Shown here one piece after another: positions 19,128 through 31,209 of a stretch of DNA of 64,000 nucleotides (position 1 is its first letter; each line of letters begins with the position of its first letter). The notes beneath the pieces are model-generated. The model made no database searches and was not told where the DNA came from. It worked only from the letters and a program-made list of their open reading frames with translations. Location of the stretch: NCBI GenBank assembly GCA_916048095.2, contig OU696597.1, positions 5,375,627 to 5,439,626 on the forward strand. The letters run 5' to 3'. Made by a program: the position numbers and the translations under genes. The DNA is from Sacculina carcini (Eukaryota > Arthropoda > Thecostraca > Sacculinidae).

Positions 19128-19560
19128 TTAGGTCCGTGCGTGCACACACAAATAATAAAGCAATCGACAGCAGGTCGAATGACCAACACCGATGGCAGAA
19201 CCAAAACAAAATAAGACAAGCTCTGGCTGGATTCGCAATAAACCTTTGTTATACGTGAATCGGTTAGACGGGTGTGCTACCACTACATACGGAGTCCAAA
19301 AAAATGGCCTGGGCTGCCATGATTGAGCCCAGGTAAATGGACAATCGAAAATGTCCATCCAAATCTCTCCTCTTAGTCGACCGAAGCGAGTGCTGCTGAT
19401 GTACTCCAGTGACTTATCGTTAAAGATGCTGAGAAGAGGTTTGGGATGGGTGCCCACGAGTAGCTTGTTGTATACAAGTGTGAATTATTTTGTTTTCTCC
19501 AAAGCATTCACCGCGGCTAGTACCTCTTCTTCTGTTGGTGAATAATGGCTTTCAGCGGGG
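19128..19560 (-). mobile_element. Ty3/gypsy remnant, RNase H part
   Basis: Minus-strand translation gives YSPTEEEVLAAVNALEK, then LLVGTHPKPLLSIFND and TRFGRLRGE, in the order of the RNase H domain of Ty3/gypsy elements (E-x-LA-x-V...HKPLL-x-IF...RL). Heavily broken, old; other parts are not recognised here. 19690-20180 to its right is CA-rich with no gene. Confidence 0.5.
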
Positions 19561-20349
19561 GAAATGAATCTTCAACCTACTCCACATAATTGATAGCCAT
19601 CAGGACAATGCTATGCTTCAGGACAAGCACAATGTTTTTGTGAGAAACAAGCCGAGCAAAACAGTAATTAAAATGTATTTCGGATAAAAATATGCCAATG
19701 CCTGAAATATACAGACTGATTCACAAGGGCACTCTCACGCGCAAAACTCTCTCACACACAGAACACCACTTCATCTGCTCACTGCACCAGACACACTGCT
19801 CAAAAACAATACACCGCCACACGCCCCCGCAGGACTCTTCTGTCCCAAGTCCCAGGCCTCATAATAATGTGCAGATACACACATACATACACACACCCAA
19901 ACTCGCACGTCCACATATTCACCAAACACCGCGCAGAACTGAAAGTTGGCAAATACTAAACACACACAGACGCACACATATATACCTCACACCTTCTGAT
20001 TGGCACAATCACACAAATGACAACCTCTACCTCTACTGGACATTTGGCGGATTCTCTCAAATCTTCGCAATGGCACTTCACCGCGCGCACCATGCTCTGC
20101 TTCTGTTTGTTCAGGCCTCGCTTCCACAACGTCTTGTCCCTCTGTATTTGCACTTTCTCAGGCAGGGAAAACAAGAGTGAGCTCTTCGTCACTGGTGTCC
20201 ACTGATGTATCCGCAGCTACTTCCTCGCATTGCTTCTTGCCTCTTGGTCTCAACTGTCGTACGTATCTGCTATCCACCTGCACACACTGTGCATGCACAA
20301 CATCATTCACCAGGCCGTCTGACCACCTTCAGTGCACCTACTTCCTGGT

Positions 20350-23300
20350 TGTTTCAACCACACTCTGTCACCTGTGGCGTCAGTGACTCACTATCCTCCG
20401 ATAAATTGTTGTCAATTCCTTTCGTTCTTAGACCGTATCTGTAAATCATTGACGCTGGCGTGCGATCAGATGAAGCATCGTCCAACGGAGTGACATTATA
20501 AGGATAGACGGCATCCAATATGTCACACTGTTTCCTTGCAGCTATAACTTTGATAGTGCAGTGGCTTCGTTCGACTATTCCATTGCCTGAAGGTGCATAG
20601 GCACACCTGTATCTGATGTTGACCTCCCACTCATTTGCAAAACAAGCAAACCTCTGGCTACGGAAAGTCGTCTCGTTATCGGTCAGGATGCATTTGGGCG
20701 GACCGCGATCAATAAATACGTTTTGCAGCACGTCGACCACAGCTTCCACGCTATGCGACCGTAGCGCACGCCATACTGCGAACCGAGATAGCCGACAATC
20801 AATCAGGGTTAAATATGATTTTCCTCTGAAGTGTGTGATATCCATGGCCAGGCGATCCCATACTCTCTCCACGCCCAAGTGTTCTCTCGTCCATCCAACA
20901 GGAGATGGGTTAATTGATCTACATATATCACACACAGACACAACATTTTGACGTCTTTCCTGGTCACGTTGCTTCCGCTTTTTCTGACAAAGTAAAATGT
21001 ACGCCTGACGCCCAAAGGACCCAATTCATGTTGTATTTTACGAATCGTATCTTTCATCGTATGCACCGCAGCGGCGCACGACACATTGTCCTTTATCGCT
21101 GCCCTGTTGTATTCCAGCCATTCTCTTGGGACTCTGGTCAGCTCGACAGCTTTGTTTTCTATAGACGGAACCAGTAAAACTTTTACTCTCAAATTATATT
21201 CGTCAATAAGTTATCTCACAATGTTCAATCTTCTGCGTACAAGCATCTTCGTAGCCGCCTTTGTTCTCAACCTCGCCTTGTTAGTCAACATGTCGGAAAC
21301 CCATTGCCGGACAGTGCCTGTGTCCGTCATCAACTCATCTTTGCGCATTTCCCATGCAAGAGCTATATTCAAGCCTTTCATGACCGCGTCGAGCTCAGCC
21401 ATATTGATGTGTCTCACGTCATCATTCCTGAGCCAAGCACCATCTTCCACAATCTCTCCGTTAACTTCTATCGCAGCTCCCAGAGCCAGACAGCTGGCGT
21501 CTACCCACACATTTGCTCCCCCCCCTCACAGCCCACCGTCCGCACACCGGAACATGATTGACCAACTCAGCTTGAACTCGCTGCAAGCAACGCTTAACAC
21601 TCATCAAAAATTTCGTCGTCCCATGATCTGCCGTTCTCGTTAGCAATTCTCTATATGTATGCCGTTGCCACTCTCATCCACCCACCAACGTGATAGTGTT
21701 CTATCCACCTGCTACAGAGAGAGAATATTGGCCGCCATGTAAGCCGTTCGGGTAAGCCACACACATTATCATCACGAGACCATCTCAGCTGCCAGTCTGT
21801 CTGAAATCTCTGAGTCCGAGACACCTGCTCGCAACCTTCGATGTATTATTATCTTTGCACAACAGTCCGTACTCTTGCAAATGCTTGCGCACATATTCGG
21901 CACTCACCACGTCCTCGTTCACCAGCACATCGTCGATATACTGGACAGTGCCTGACTCGACGAGCTTGTTCTGGTGCATCACAGTCTTGAGCACCGCTTT
22001 CATGACCAGGGGTGCCACATTTAGCCAGAAATCCAGTTTCTTGAGGCAATACCTCTGTCCTCCGATCACAACTGTCTCGTAGGGCCACAGGGACTGGTGC
22101 ACTTTTTTTAAAGGTACGCTTTTTCAAATCAAGAGCAGTCACATTATCCCCCTGGCTCCTCCACTGCCAAAAAACATGGGCACATACATCGGCGTCTCTA
22201 GTGTGTGCCTCAACGAAAGTATTTAGCTCCATGAAATCCATGACAGGTCTGACTTTGTCACGCTGAAGCATGGCCATTAGCGGCAGTAATCCTTTTGCCG
22301 GACCCAGCTTGATGTGGTCATACCTCACCAGCCAGCCGTTATCTATCAAGCAAGGCAGCTCTTTAACAAACGCCTCTTGATGTGCCTCGCCCGCGTGATA
22401 TGACTCCACAAAATTCTTCAAGGGGCTCGGCTCCGTACCACCCACTTCCATCTGGCCGTCCTGGATTTTTCTTACGCGTCATATTCAACAAGAAAATCGG
22501 TTTCTTCAGCTCTCAAACCCACTTCGCTCGTAGTCACTGCAGAACACGCAAAATCTGAGCCACTACCCCCACGAACAGACTTTATCTCACAGTTCTCAAT
22601 ACCAGATCAGATATCACGGGCTGAAGAAAGAGATACACCACCAAAAACGGTAATAACATACTTGCCAATGATCAGATCAAACCCCATTGGACACGACGAG
22701 GCAACAAGCCGATTTATCGGCCGCGGAGCTCTCCCAAAGCGTACGCGAATAGTTCCGCGTCCGATACAACTTAAAATTCTGGCTCAACGTGAGTACAAAG
22801 CTTCTCTCTCTCGACCAGTCATTACACACGTGTCTGCACACAATGCTCGCCGATCACCCAGTGTCTACAAGTGCGCGCCGACGGACACCGTTCACTTCAA
22901 TACAAACAACCGGCAGCTGCCCATTCACTGACTGGGGGAAGAGACCGGCGCAGCTTCTCCTCCCCCTGTGCCGTTTCTCGAGCGTTGTCCAGTGCGGTAG
23001 TGAAAAGCCAAGTGACCGAGACGGTTGCAGTTGTAGCAGCGTCTCCCACGCCAACCAGACGGCCCAGGCCGGTTCGTCCGGGCTGCACTCTCAGTCGAAG
23101 ACGGACAACGTGCAGCAAAGTGACCAGATCCACCACACGTGAAGCACCTGCGCTCATCACTGCAATCGCTGACCACCGACTCTTTCGCAGGCTTCGCTAC
23201 AGAACAATAGTCCGATACCTGTTTTTCGCTCTCATATAACAGTACTCAAGAGCGCTCGAGCAGCTCAGACGGGCTCATGGTGTCCAAGCGAGAACCCATG

Positions 23301-23470
23301 CGAAGCAGCTGGCGTACGCCATCCGGCAGACCTGAAACAAGCGCGCACATTACCAGTGGGTCTGGGACGTCACCGATGAAGGAAGCCAGACGCTTGAGTT
23401 CTGAGAAGTAAATGTCCATAGATTCTCCGGATTGGCTATTCTTTTCCTTTCTGCGAACAGACGGTTTCCG
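20350..23470 (-). mobile_element. Ty3/gypsy-type retroelement remnant
   Basis: Reading leftward: paired CCHC knuckles (CFTCGGSGHFAARC and CYNCNRLGHLAF, 23175-22925), a protease edge (ALVDTG), RT pieces with YIDDVL (22450-21790), an RNase H piece starting WVDASCLALGAAI (about 21510), and an integrase core with MDITHFRGKSYLTLID and SGNGIVERSH (20940-20360). Order and motifs are those of a Ty3/gypsy-like element. It is an old fossil with many breaks and is cut at 23470 by a LINE piece. No LTRs were recognised. Confidence 0.75.
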
Positions 23471-23840
23471 CTATGTCGAACAAACTAGCTTCCGAATGTG
23501 ACTCTGAAATGTCAGTTTTGAGTCTACATGCACTTCTAATATTTTGAGCTCATCACACAAGCTGATTTGGGCGTCGTTTATGAGGATAGCTCCATGTGAA
23601 GGTTTAACGATACGTGACCTAGAAACCAGCAGGCATTTAGATTGTGAAGTGTTCGGCATCATATTCCACCTCCCGCACCACTTTAAGATGCTGCTGAGAT
23701 CGTCGTTGACAGTTTGACGCACCTGTGGTCTGTCCAAAGGAGATGAAATTACAGCCATCAAGGTGATATCATCAGCATATCCATATACAGAGTTGCGTGT
23801 GGTTGTGTACATATCAGCGGTGTAAATGTTGAACAAGCCT
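23471..23840 (-). mobile_element. LINE fragment, same family as the 36-45 kb LINEs
   Basis: Minus-strand translation IYTADMYTTTRNSVYGYADD and onward matches the RT fingers/palm and following region of the 38.4-41.7 kb LINE, about 90% by eye, ending at the HIRKLVCS segment. Both ends are truncated. 23841-23935 is not assigned. Confidence 0.85.
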
Positions 23841-23934
23841 GTCTTGCAACAATGTTTCAGAATGCATGTCTGCTTCAAAGGATAAAAATTTTCATTCCTT
23901 TTTCTATTTCCGTGGCGATTATCTTGTGTTGTCA

Positions 23935-24990
23935 AACAGCATTTGCATCACTTCGTTCCAGTACCACAGCGTGTTTGCTGATAGTTGGACACGGAGCGGG
24001 AACAGGTTGTGTTGTGTGTAATAAATAGCCGACATTTGGCTTTTATCATGACGACTAACATCAATAATGACCACATGTCTGGTTTGTTCTCTGTGGTAGG
24101 AAATCAACGAATAGACTCTGTGTGCTGGCGCAATGGCTGGACGCTGTCCGGGCTATCCTAAATTCTGCCCTGTCAACAGTCTTATGACAAAACACACTTT
24201 TTTGCGGAATAGCGTAGCGACAGCGGTGTCAGACGTTGCCTGAACTCTGTTTTATGTCAGATCAGATCTGCGATTGTGTCGTTGTATAGTCATCAATTAC
24301 AGGGGCATAATCAGTGAATTTCACTCTTATCTTGTCAAAACGCTGAGTATATGCGTCACCAGAATTTTGTAACCCTTGGGGAGTTTTATATCGGTACTTA
24401 CCTCCCGGTGTAATGGGCATTGTCAGGGGTATGCTATATCCACACAGTGATGCAAATTAAGGGTATCGGCCGTGGTTTTACTTGTGTGGAGGACGTGATA
24501 ATGGATTTGGGTAGATGTAATCTCCTGGAATGGTGGCATGGTCGGTTGTGTTTGACGCATACTGACTTCAATCAAGGATTGGAAGTTGATTGCTTTACAC
24601 GTTTCTTCATTGCTTTTGCGTCAGAATCATTTTGGAACACATAATCATCGGACGACCGACCTCCATTTGTTCCAGTACTATCATTTCTACACCTCTGTCA
24701 AAGTCACGCTTGATCTTCTTTATCCATTGGAGGGATGCAACGGTTGGAGTGTAAACAGCTGTGGGCTTTCTCCCAGACAGACAATTATTGGTTGATGTAC
24801 TTCACGGAAACCAATGAGGGACAGAATACCTGCTCACATGAGGCAGTTAAACTTGAAGTAACGAAAAACCGACGACAAAACGTGTGAATTATAATAAGTA
24901 CATGCGCCTTAAAACGAAACCAACACATCTGCCATTCATTGACATGACAATTGCTGTCTGATGTCTGTCGCATACTCATCCGTTGTACAA
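23935..24990 (-). mobile_element. Ty3/gypsy remnant, RT part
   Basis: On the minus strand ITPGGKYRYKTPQGLQNSGD, then YTQRFDKIRVKF and YAPVIDDYT are seen. These follow the RT block of one gypsy lineage (TPWGRYRY-x-x-x-P-x-G-x-x-x-SGD-x-Y-x-x-RFD). Upstream residues resemble the preceding RT segment. Old, with many breaks. It is a different lineage from the remnant at 20-23 kb. Confidence 0.5.
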
Positions 24991-25013
24991 TTGGTTTATA
25001 ATATCATTTAGAT

Positions 25014-25821
25014 CAGGGTTTGAAAAAAACCGTTTTTTTTCCAAAAAAACAAAAACAATGGTTATTTTTACAAAAAAACAAAAAAACCATTGTTTTTTTG
25101 GTTTATTTTGTTTTTTTACACTTTGCACACACAAATAAAAAAGGATTGTACCATGCTATTTAGTACATAGTTAAACATATATTAATACCACTTACCAAGA
25201 GTTTTGTAAATATTTAAAAAAGATAAAAATAAAATCATAAAAATGTACACACAGGATCTTGAATTTCACCTTGTAGCATCTATAGGCAACGGAAGTTTTA
25301 AACCGCTTCCAATTGCGAAAGCAGTCGATTTTAAACACCCACATATGTTTGCAAAGTCCAAATCAAATACCCAGTGGTCTAATTTATGATAAACAAGTGA
25401 CTAAAAATCGTTTTGTCCATGGAGGTTAATTCATGTTTGTTTTCAGAGAAAACAGTTTTTTTTAACTCAGAGATTTCTAGAAATAATGTTATTCATAGAA
25501 ACTCAAATGTTATGTCGTAAATATTTAGGATTTCTCATAAATACCAACTACAATGTTTCCCCAGCAAAAACCAAAAATTTTAATAAAAATGTTTCCCATA
25601 TCGTTCAAACTCCTAAAATCTTGCCAAAAAGTAATGTTTATGAAGATTTAAAACTGTATTAATGAACTCATTTACTAATTCTGAAAATATTTGATCATTC
25701 CTATATGAGAAAAATAATTTCTGTCAAAAAAAAACAATTTTAAAAAACCTTGTTTTTTATAAAAAAAACACTTGGTTTAAACCATGGTTTAAACCAAATG
25801 GTTTAAACCAAACAAACCCTG
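25014..25821. mobile_element. hAT-type MITE, 808 bp
   Basis: Terminal inverted repeat CAGGGTTTG...CAAACCCTG, with a perfect 8-base target duplication ATTTAGAT at 25006-25013 and 25822-25829. Subterminal sequence is A/T homopolymer-rich and contains the palindromic tggtttaaaccatggtttaaacca. There is no transposase frame, so it is non-autonomous. Confidence 0.9.
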
Positions 25822-25852
25822 ATTTAGATTCATTGTCATGGTCAACAATTGC

Positions 25853-26051
25853 GCGAAATGTGGCATAGCGAGTGATGTCGTTTATTCAATACGGCCTGAG
25901 CTGACTGTAGCAACTCATTTGACCCGAGGGCACTTGATCAAAAGCCACCAAGATGTACACAGCCACCTCCATAAAGCTCCACTATAACACATACAAACAG
26001 ATAGTACTCATTGTGTGTTTATTGACCGTATTTGCTGCAGCGTTCAGTCAT
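25853..26051 (+). pseudogene. truncated IR gene copy A (promoter and first codons)
   Basis: The sequence from 25853 matches the upstream region of the IR gene at 47 kb. The ATG at 25953 opens about 33 codons (MYTATSIKLHYNTYKQIVLI...) aligned to that gene's signal peptide. Homology stops at 26051 (gttcagtcat), where a gypsy integrase remnant in the opposite orientation takes over. It is the most diverged of the three copies. No later exons were found nearby; it is taken as a dead fragment of a chemoreceptor gene. Confidence 0.7.
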
Positions 26052-26990
26052 ACGGCGCCTCAGGCGGTCGTTTTACGCGATCCACACGTGAACATACGTA
26101 GTCACTCGTGGTGAGGTCCTTTGGCAGGTAGGTCTGTTGTACTGCGTGATCGGATCCCAAGATAGAGTACGGAAGTCGATATGACGCGTGTGACCGCATA
26201 ACCGGTTTCACGATAACCGTTGCGACATCACGATGACTGTTTTGTGAATCTTTGGTGATCGAAAGAAATCTGGGGCGAGGAAAGAGAAGACATGAACCAG
26301 TCATAGCCGTAAATGGTGAATAGCCGAACTCATTTGGGACCACTCTGATACCCAACAGTACTACCGTTAGACACTGAATCCACTTTTCTCCCTCATCTGT
26401 TATCGCTCTTTTGAGAGTGCGGTGTGAGCGTTCTACCATCCCATTGTAAGAAGTGTACCATCCCACGGTACGAACAGTATCGGATCCAGGGTGGAATTTA
26501 GGGGGGCTGAATTATGTATGATTGACAATCTTTAATGATATATACACATTTTTACACAAACAATAATGTGCAAATATGTTTTGCGCTTATCCTTGTAACA
26601 ACAAATTCAATAGATGTTTTTCTTGACTTCTTCAGGTTAACCTCTTGGTTATGAGGACTTGATGGAACATTTTTGGGATTTTTAACAGTTCCTTGTAGAG
26701 CTGACGTTCAAAATGTCCACCGCGATCAATGACTACGTAAAGTGGCACTCCAAATCGGTTGATCGAGGCTTCTAAGAAGGCTGTGACAACCGTGACTGAG
26801 ATGACGTTTGTAATGGGAACATCTTCCAGCCAGCGTGGTGCGTGATCACTCTTTATTCAGGTATCGGAATGCTAATGGGTACTGCTCACCATATCCGTTA
26901 TCAGTTGATACTGAGCCCACAATGTGGATGTGTACCACTTCGAATCTGCTAGATGGCAAGCCAAACTCTTGCAAAGCGCTGCGGGCTTGT
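26052..26990 (-). mobile_element. Ty3/gypsy integrase remnant
   Basis: Minus-strand reading gives FEVVHIHIVGSVS (core start), INRFGVPLYVVIDRGG-type sequence, then NGMVERSHRTLKRAI, VVLLGIRVVPNEFGYSPF and a C-terminal stretch. This is the integrase core and tail of a Ty3/gypsy element. Old, several breaks. It begins exactly where copy A of the IR gene ends. Confidence 0.7.
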
Positions 26991-29580
26991 CAGTTATTTT
27001 TTTGCTCTCTGACAATCAATATAATGCTGTCACGCAATTACGCATGTCCCTTGACCTCTTCATTTGTACCGAAACATCTGCTAAGCTCATTCCTCCAGAC
27101 ATCATCACATATCCTCCTGATATTGCCATATCAGATCACTCCCTAATTTCTTTTAAACTAAGTCATCAAACCAGTAACACCAATCCTCCGCCTAAAATTT
27201 TTTTTTGCACGAGACTACAAACATTTTGATGCCTCACTTTTCAACAATCTCGCCTCTGTCTCTTTTGACCTTTACTATTTCCTCCCTCCCTCAGCTCTTC
27301 TGCCCTTCTTGAACGACTCCCTATCTAAAATGAATGATTTAATATTCCCTATGCGTCGTTACACTGTCAAATCTAGTGTTTCTCCTCAGCCCTGGTGGAT
27401 CCCCGAATTACGCCGTCTTCGTGCTAAGTCGAGAGCCCGTGAACGCTGCTGGCGCCGGCTTCGGTCCGACTGTAATTGTTTTCATTTTGTCAGACTCGCA
27501 AGTCCTTCATTTCTGCCCTTGATGCCGCTAAATCCTCTTATTATCAATCCAAGCTCTCTTCTGGTTCAAGTTCTTCCCGCTCTAGATGGTCTTCCCTAAA
27601 ATCTATCACTGGCTTCTCCAAATCTGAGTCCTGCTCCATTCCAGCTTCGACTTTATCTTTATATTTTTCCGAGAAAATTGCCAAAGCCAAGGCTAAATTA
27701 CCACCCTCCTCTTTACCACTGTCTTTCCCTTCCTCTGACTGCTCTTTGTCATCTTCCTCCCCCATCTCCCCAGCCGCCACTGCCAAATATCTGAAAAAAT
27801 TGCAAAAGTCCAGATGTCCTTCAGATGCAATAAATTTTCGTGCACTTCTTGACTCTATTCTACTCCTTGCCCCTTTTCTTACACATTTGGTAAGCTCCTC
27901 TTTTCTCCACGGGACTTTTCTGGCCTCCAAGCATGCCATTGTTTCTCCCATCCTTAAGATACTTTCCCTTGATGCCAACACTCCGAGCAGTTACAGACCC
28001 ATCTCCTTGCTCCCTCTGCCTTCTAAACTCTTGGAAGCTGCTATCCTTTCTCAACTTCGGCCTTGTGTATATTCTGCTCTCGATCCCTGTCAGTCTGGCT
28101 TTGTCTCTAATCATTCAACTGAAACCCTCCTTCTGTCTCTACTGAATGACATTTTCGCTTCTTTCTCTTCAGGTCGATCTGTTCTCTCCATCTCTCTTGA
28201 CTTTTCCTCAGCATTCGACCTCGTCAACCACTCAATTCTTTGTGATGACCTATGTCATATTGGTGTCTCTTCTCGGCGCTATCACTCATGTCCTCCTATC
28301 TCACTGATCGCTCCTATTATGTGCGCTGTAATTCCTAACTTTCCTCACCTCGACCAATTGAATCCGGAGTCCCACAGGGCTCCCTTCTCGGTCCGCTTCT
28401 TTTTAATATGTACGTTTCCTCCCTCTGTCCTATTCTCCGCAGCTATCCCATCTCCTTTCACATATATGTGGATGACATACAAATCTATTTTCCTTTTCCT
28501 TTCTTTTACTAACCTAAATCCTAAACTTCTCTCCCACATAGCTGAGTGGGCATCCTCTCGAAATCTTCTACTGAACCCTGAGAAAACTGTTTATCTTCTT
28601 TTCCATCCTCCCAAAATTACTAAATATTCAATAGATCTACCTCTTTCCTCACAAATTCGTAATCTAGGAGTCCAATTTGACCCCACATTGTCATTCGCTC
28701 AACACATTTTCAAAATTTCACGTTCCTGACGTCTTGTTTTACGTCAATTGTACCCGATCCGCGTTCATCTTGATGAGGCATCCGCTCTACTCCTAGTTAA
28801 TTCATATATTTTTTCGCATATCGATTACTGCATTTCTTTATTTTTTCACCTTCCTCTAAAATCCATCCGCTCTCTCCAGTCAATAATAAATCTCTCTTGC
28901 CGCTTTGTCCTTCGTCTTCCCCCCAAGTCACCCACATCCGCCCATATTCGTAAACTTGGCTGGCTGCCTGCTCTGTCCAGAATCCACCATAAGCTGTGCT
29001 GCATTGTCTATAAACTTCTCCATATTCCTTCTCCACCTTCTTACCTATATTCGCTTCTAACTCCCTCTGATCGTCCTTTATGTCGCCGTCCAGTGCCCCC
29101 CGTATGTCCTCCTGCTGACCACGAGTCTAACTGGTCAGCCAAATCCTTCTACTTTTCTGCTCCCCGACTTTATAACTCTCTTCCTCATCACATTCTACAG
29201 AAAAAATCCTACTCTTCCTCTTCGGTTTCCCTTCATATATACTAACTGTCTCTTCCGTCGCCGCCCACTTACCCCTATAGAAATTGTTGATACTCTTTTT
29301 TTGGTTGATCTCTCAACACCAAAATTAGATATTTTCTCTGTCAGCTACACTTCTCTGATCCCATTCTTTCATTTTCTCTCGCCTATGATCATTCGCTGTG
29401 TATATTTTCTTGATTTTTTTGATTGTTGTATATATTTCCTGCTTTGAATATTTTCTGTGCCTTGTCACTTCAGCTCATATAATTTTGCTCTTTTCGAGCC
29501 TCTATCACTGTTTATACCTTATTTCGCTCTATTTTGTACGTTTTCGCGCCTTTGCAAATTAGTGCGCTATACCAAATACA
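26991..29580 (+). mobile_element. L2/CR1-like LINE, 5'-truncated and decayed
   Basis: It starts in the endonuclease C terminus (LDLFICTETSAKLIPPDI, then ISDHSLISFKL, 27050-27165). The RT follows, with SSYRPISLLPLPSKLLE, GFVSNHSTETLLL and SLDFSSAFDLVNHS (27990-28240). After frame changes near 28270-28740 come the YVDD-type region, NPEKTVYLLF and LGVQFDPTLSF. A separate frame at 28748-29245 holds the C-terminal HIDYC...LGWLPALSRIHHK...APRLYNSLP block. The reading frame changes at least three times and ORF1 is absent. The 3' tail near 29530-29590 (ttagtgcgctataccaaata) recurs inverted inside the hAT element at 35.3 kb. Confidence 0.8.
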
Positions 29581-29753
29581 TGGTTTGTTGTCACTGATAA
29601 TGTTGGGCTAGGCGTATACTAATTTTACGAGCTTGATAAATGTCTTTACACCAGGATGAGATAACTAGTGCAAATGAGCAAAAACACGAAAATTGCGCTG
29701 ATCAAACAGTGCGGATGGGCGCGGATGAAGGGTCGCTGCTTGACACCAAATAT

Positions 29754-30650
29754 TAATATTATTATTATTATTAATTACAGGCATATCCAGATGCATGGGA
29801 CGATTGCAAGCACTATTACCACCCTGCGGTGGCCCCATATACCGGAAGCGCCGAAAAGATTTAGAGAGAACAGTTAAAAAAAGAAGAAATAACAATAAAC
29901 AATTCATCCGGTAGCACTCCATAATGTCACTCCGCCCACGTTTCTCAATGAATAACAACAATCAACAACAATTATGTGATTCGATAAATAACAACCATCA
30001 ATAAATGGGGAGTACTACAATATTGCCCTGTGAACATATTAGCCACAAATGCCCGAGTACTCCCCTATTCTGCAATAGAGCAATATGTTCACCTCAGTCA
30101 GTGTAGTGTCAAAGGCGTACCAAGTGCGGTGAGTGGACTGTGGCGTGTGGCCAATATGTTCACTTTTCACCATAGCGAAATTTCAGTGGTTTTCAACGCA
30201 ACGGACGAGTTTCTATACAACAAGTAGCTAGCACCTAACATACTGTGCGGGTAATGGCTAGGTTAGTTCAGGTCAGGTCAGGTTACGTCAAGTTAGATTA
30301 ATGAGCCTAGCCAATAACCGCACAGTGTGTAAGGTGCTTGCTAACTGTTGTGTATAAACTCGTGTCTTGTGTTGAAAACCACTGACATTATGCTATGGTG
30401 AAAAGTGAACATATTGGCCACAAACCGCAGCCGCACTCACCGTACTTGCTACGCCTTTGACACTACAGTGGCCGAGGTGAACATATTGCCCTATTCCAGA
30501 GTATGGGAGTATACAGGCGTTTGTGGCTAATATGTTCATAGGGCAATATTGTACTAGATCCAATAAATGAAAGTATGATTGAATAAGTTGCAACAACTCA
30601 AATCTGATTCAATAAACAACAACCTACATTGAGTAAAAGTATGTGTAGTA
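29754..30650 (-). mobile_element. LINE 3' end, same family as the 36-45 kb LINEs, split by a MITE
   Basis: 29754-30015 matches the 3' UTR and (TTA)n tail of the LINE at 36.8 kb (ttacaggcaaatcc-like, then cactattaccaccct and cggaagcgcc). 30554-30650 matches a more internal part (gattcaataaacaacaacc, tgagtaaaagtatg). The 534-bp MITE lies between. It is 5'-truncated and has no coding part. Confidence 0.8.
30018..30551. mobile_element. fold-back MITE with TA target (Tc1/mariner-type)
   Basis: The two halves are inverted copies of about 240 bases each. Both ends read CAATATTGCCC, then TGAACATATTAGCCACAAA. TA flanks both sides (30016-30017, 30552-30553). The ~45-base centre is rich in ggtcaggtcaggtta. 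It has no transposase and lies within a LINE 3' UTR. Confidence 0.8.
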
Positions 30651-31209
30651 GCGTTTCTTCTCACGGCACCTATTTGTAGCGGTGGTTCTCCTCACGGAAT
30701 TTGTGATAGTCTAGTTTTGTTTCTTTGTGGTCTTTATCTCCCTCGCGTAAATCACTGTATTGGGAGCAGAGGCGTAGCAGAATGCGACATCAGTGCATAT
30801 TGTATATATTAAGTTGTTGATACTGTGTGGGAGTATTTCATGATTAGCTGTTGCATTGCTAATGTGCTTTGTGTTTAGGAGTTATGTGATGAATGAATGT
30901 TCGTGTGTATGTGCTGGCGTGCGCGTTCTGTGTGTTCGTGCGCGTGCTTAGTAACGTCATAGGGGTGCTTGTTCGCTATTGGCTGGTGTTGCGCATGCAC
31001 TGTGTGTGTCCTATCAAGTAGACCGTGGTCAGCGACCTGGGGAATTGGTGTCGGGAGGTGACAAGGTGTGGAGATCGTGACGTGTGCATGGTCAATGATA
31101 GTCGGAGTATAGCGAGCGTGTCAGAATGATAGTATATTAACTTTTGTTAATTGTGTTGTAACAGGTTATAATTCTCTTCTATATCTACATTATATCTCTT
31201 CTATTTGTA
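30651..31209. other. GT-rich stretch, no gene
   Basis: It holds an LTR-like composition (gctattggctgg, tgttgtaaca at about 31163) but no paired terminal repeat or target duplication. Nothing coding. Confidence 0.3.

Noticed and set aside
30651-31209. Solo LTR ending tgttgtaaca at about 31163
   Set aside because: The left border could not be fixed and flanking bases do not match.
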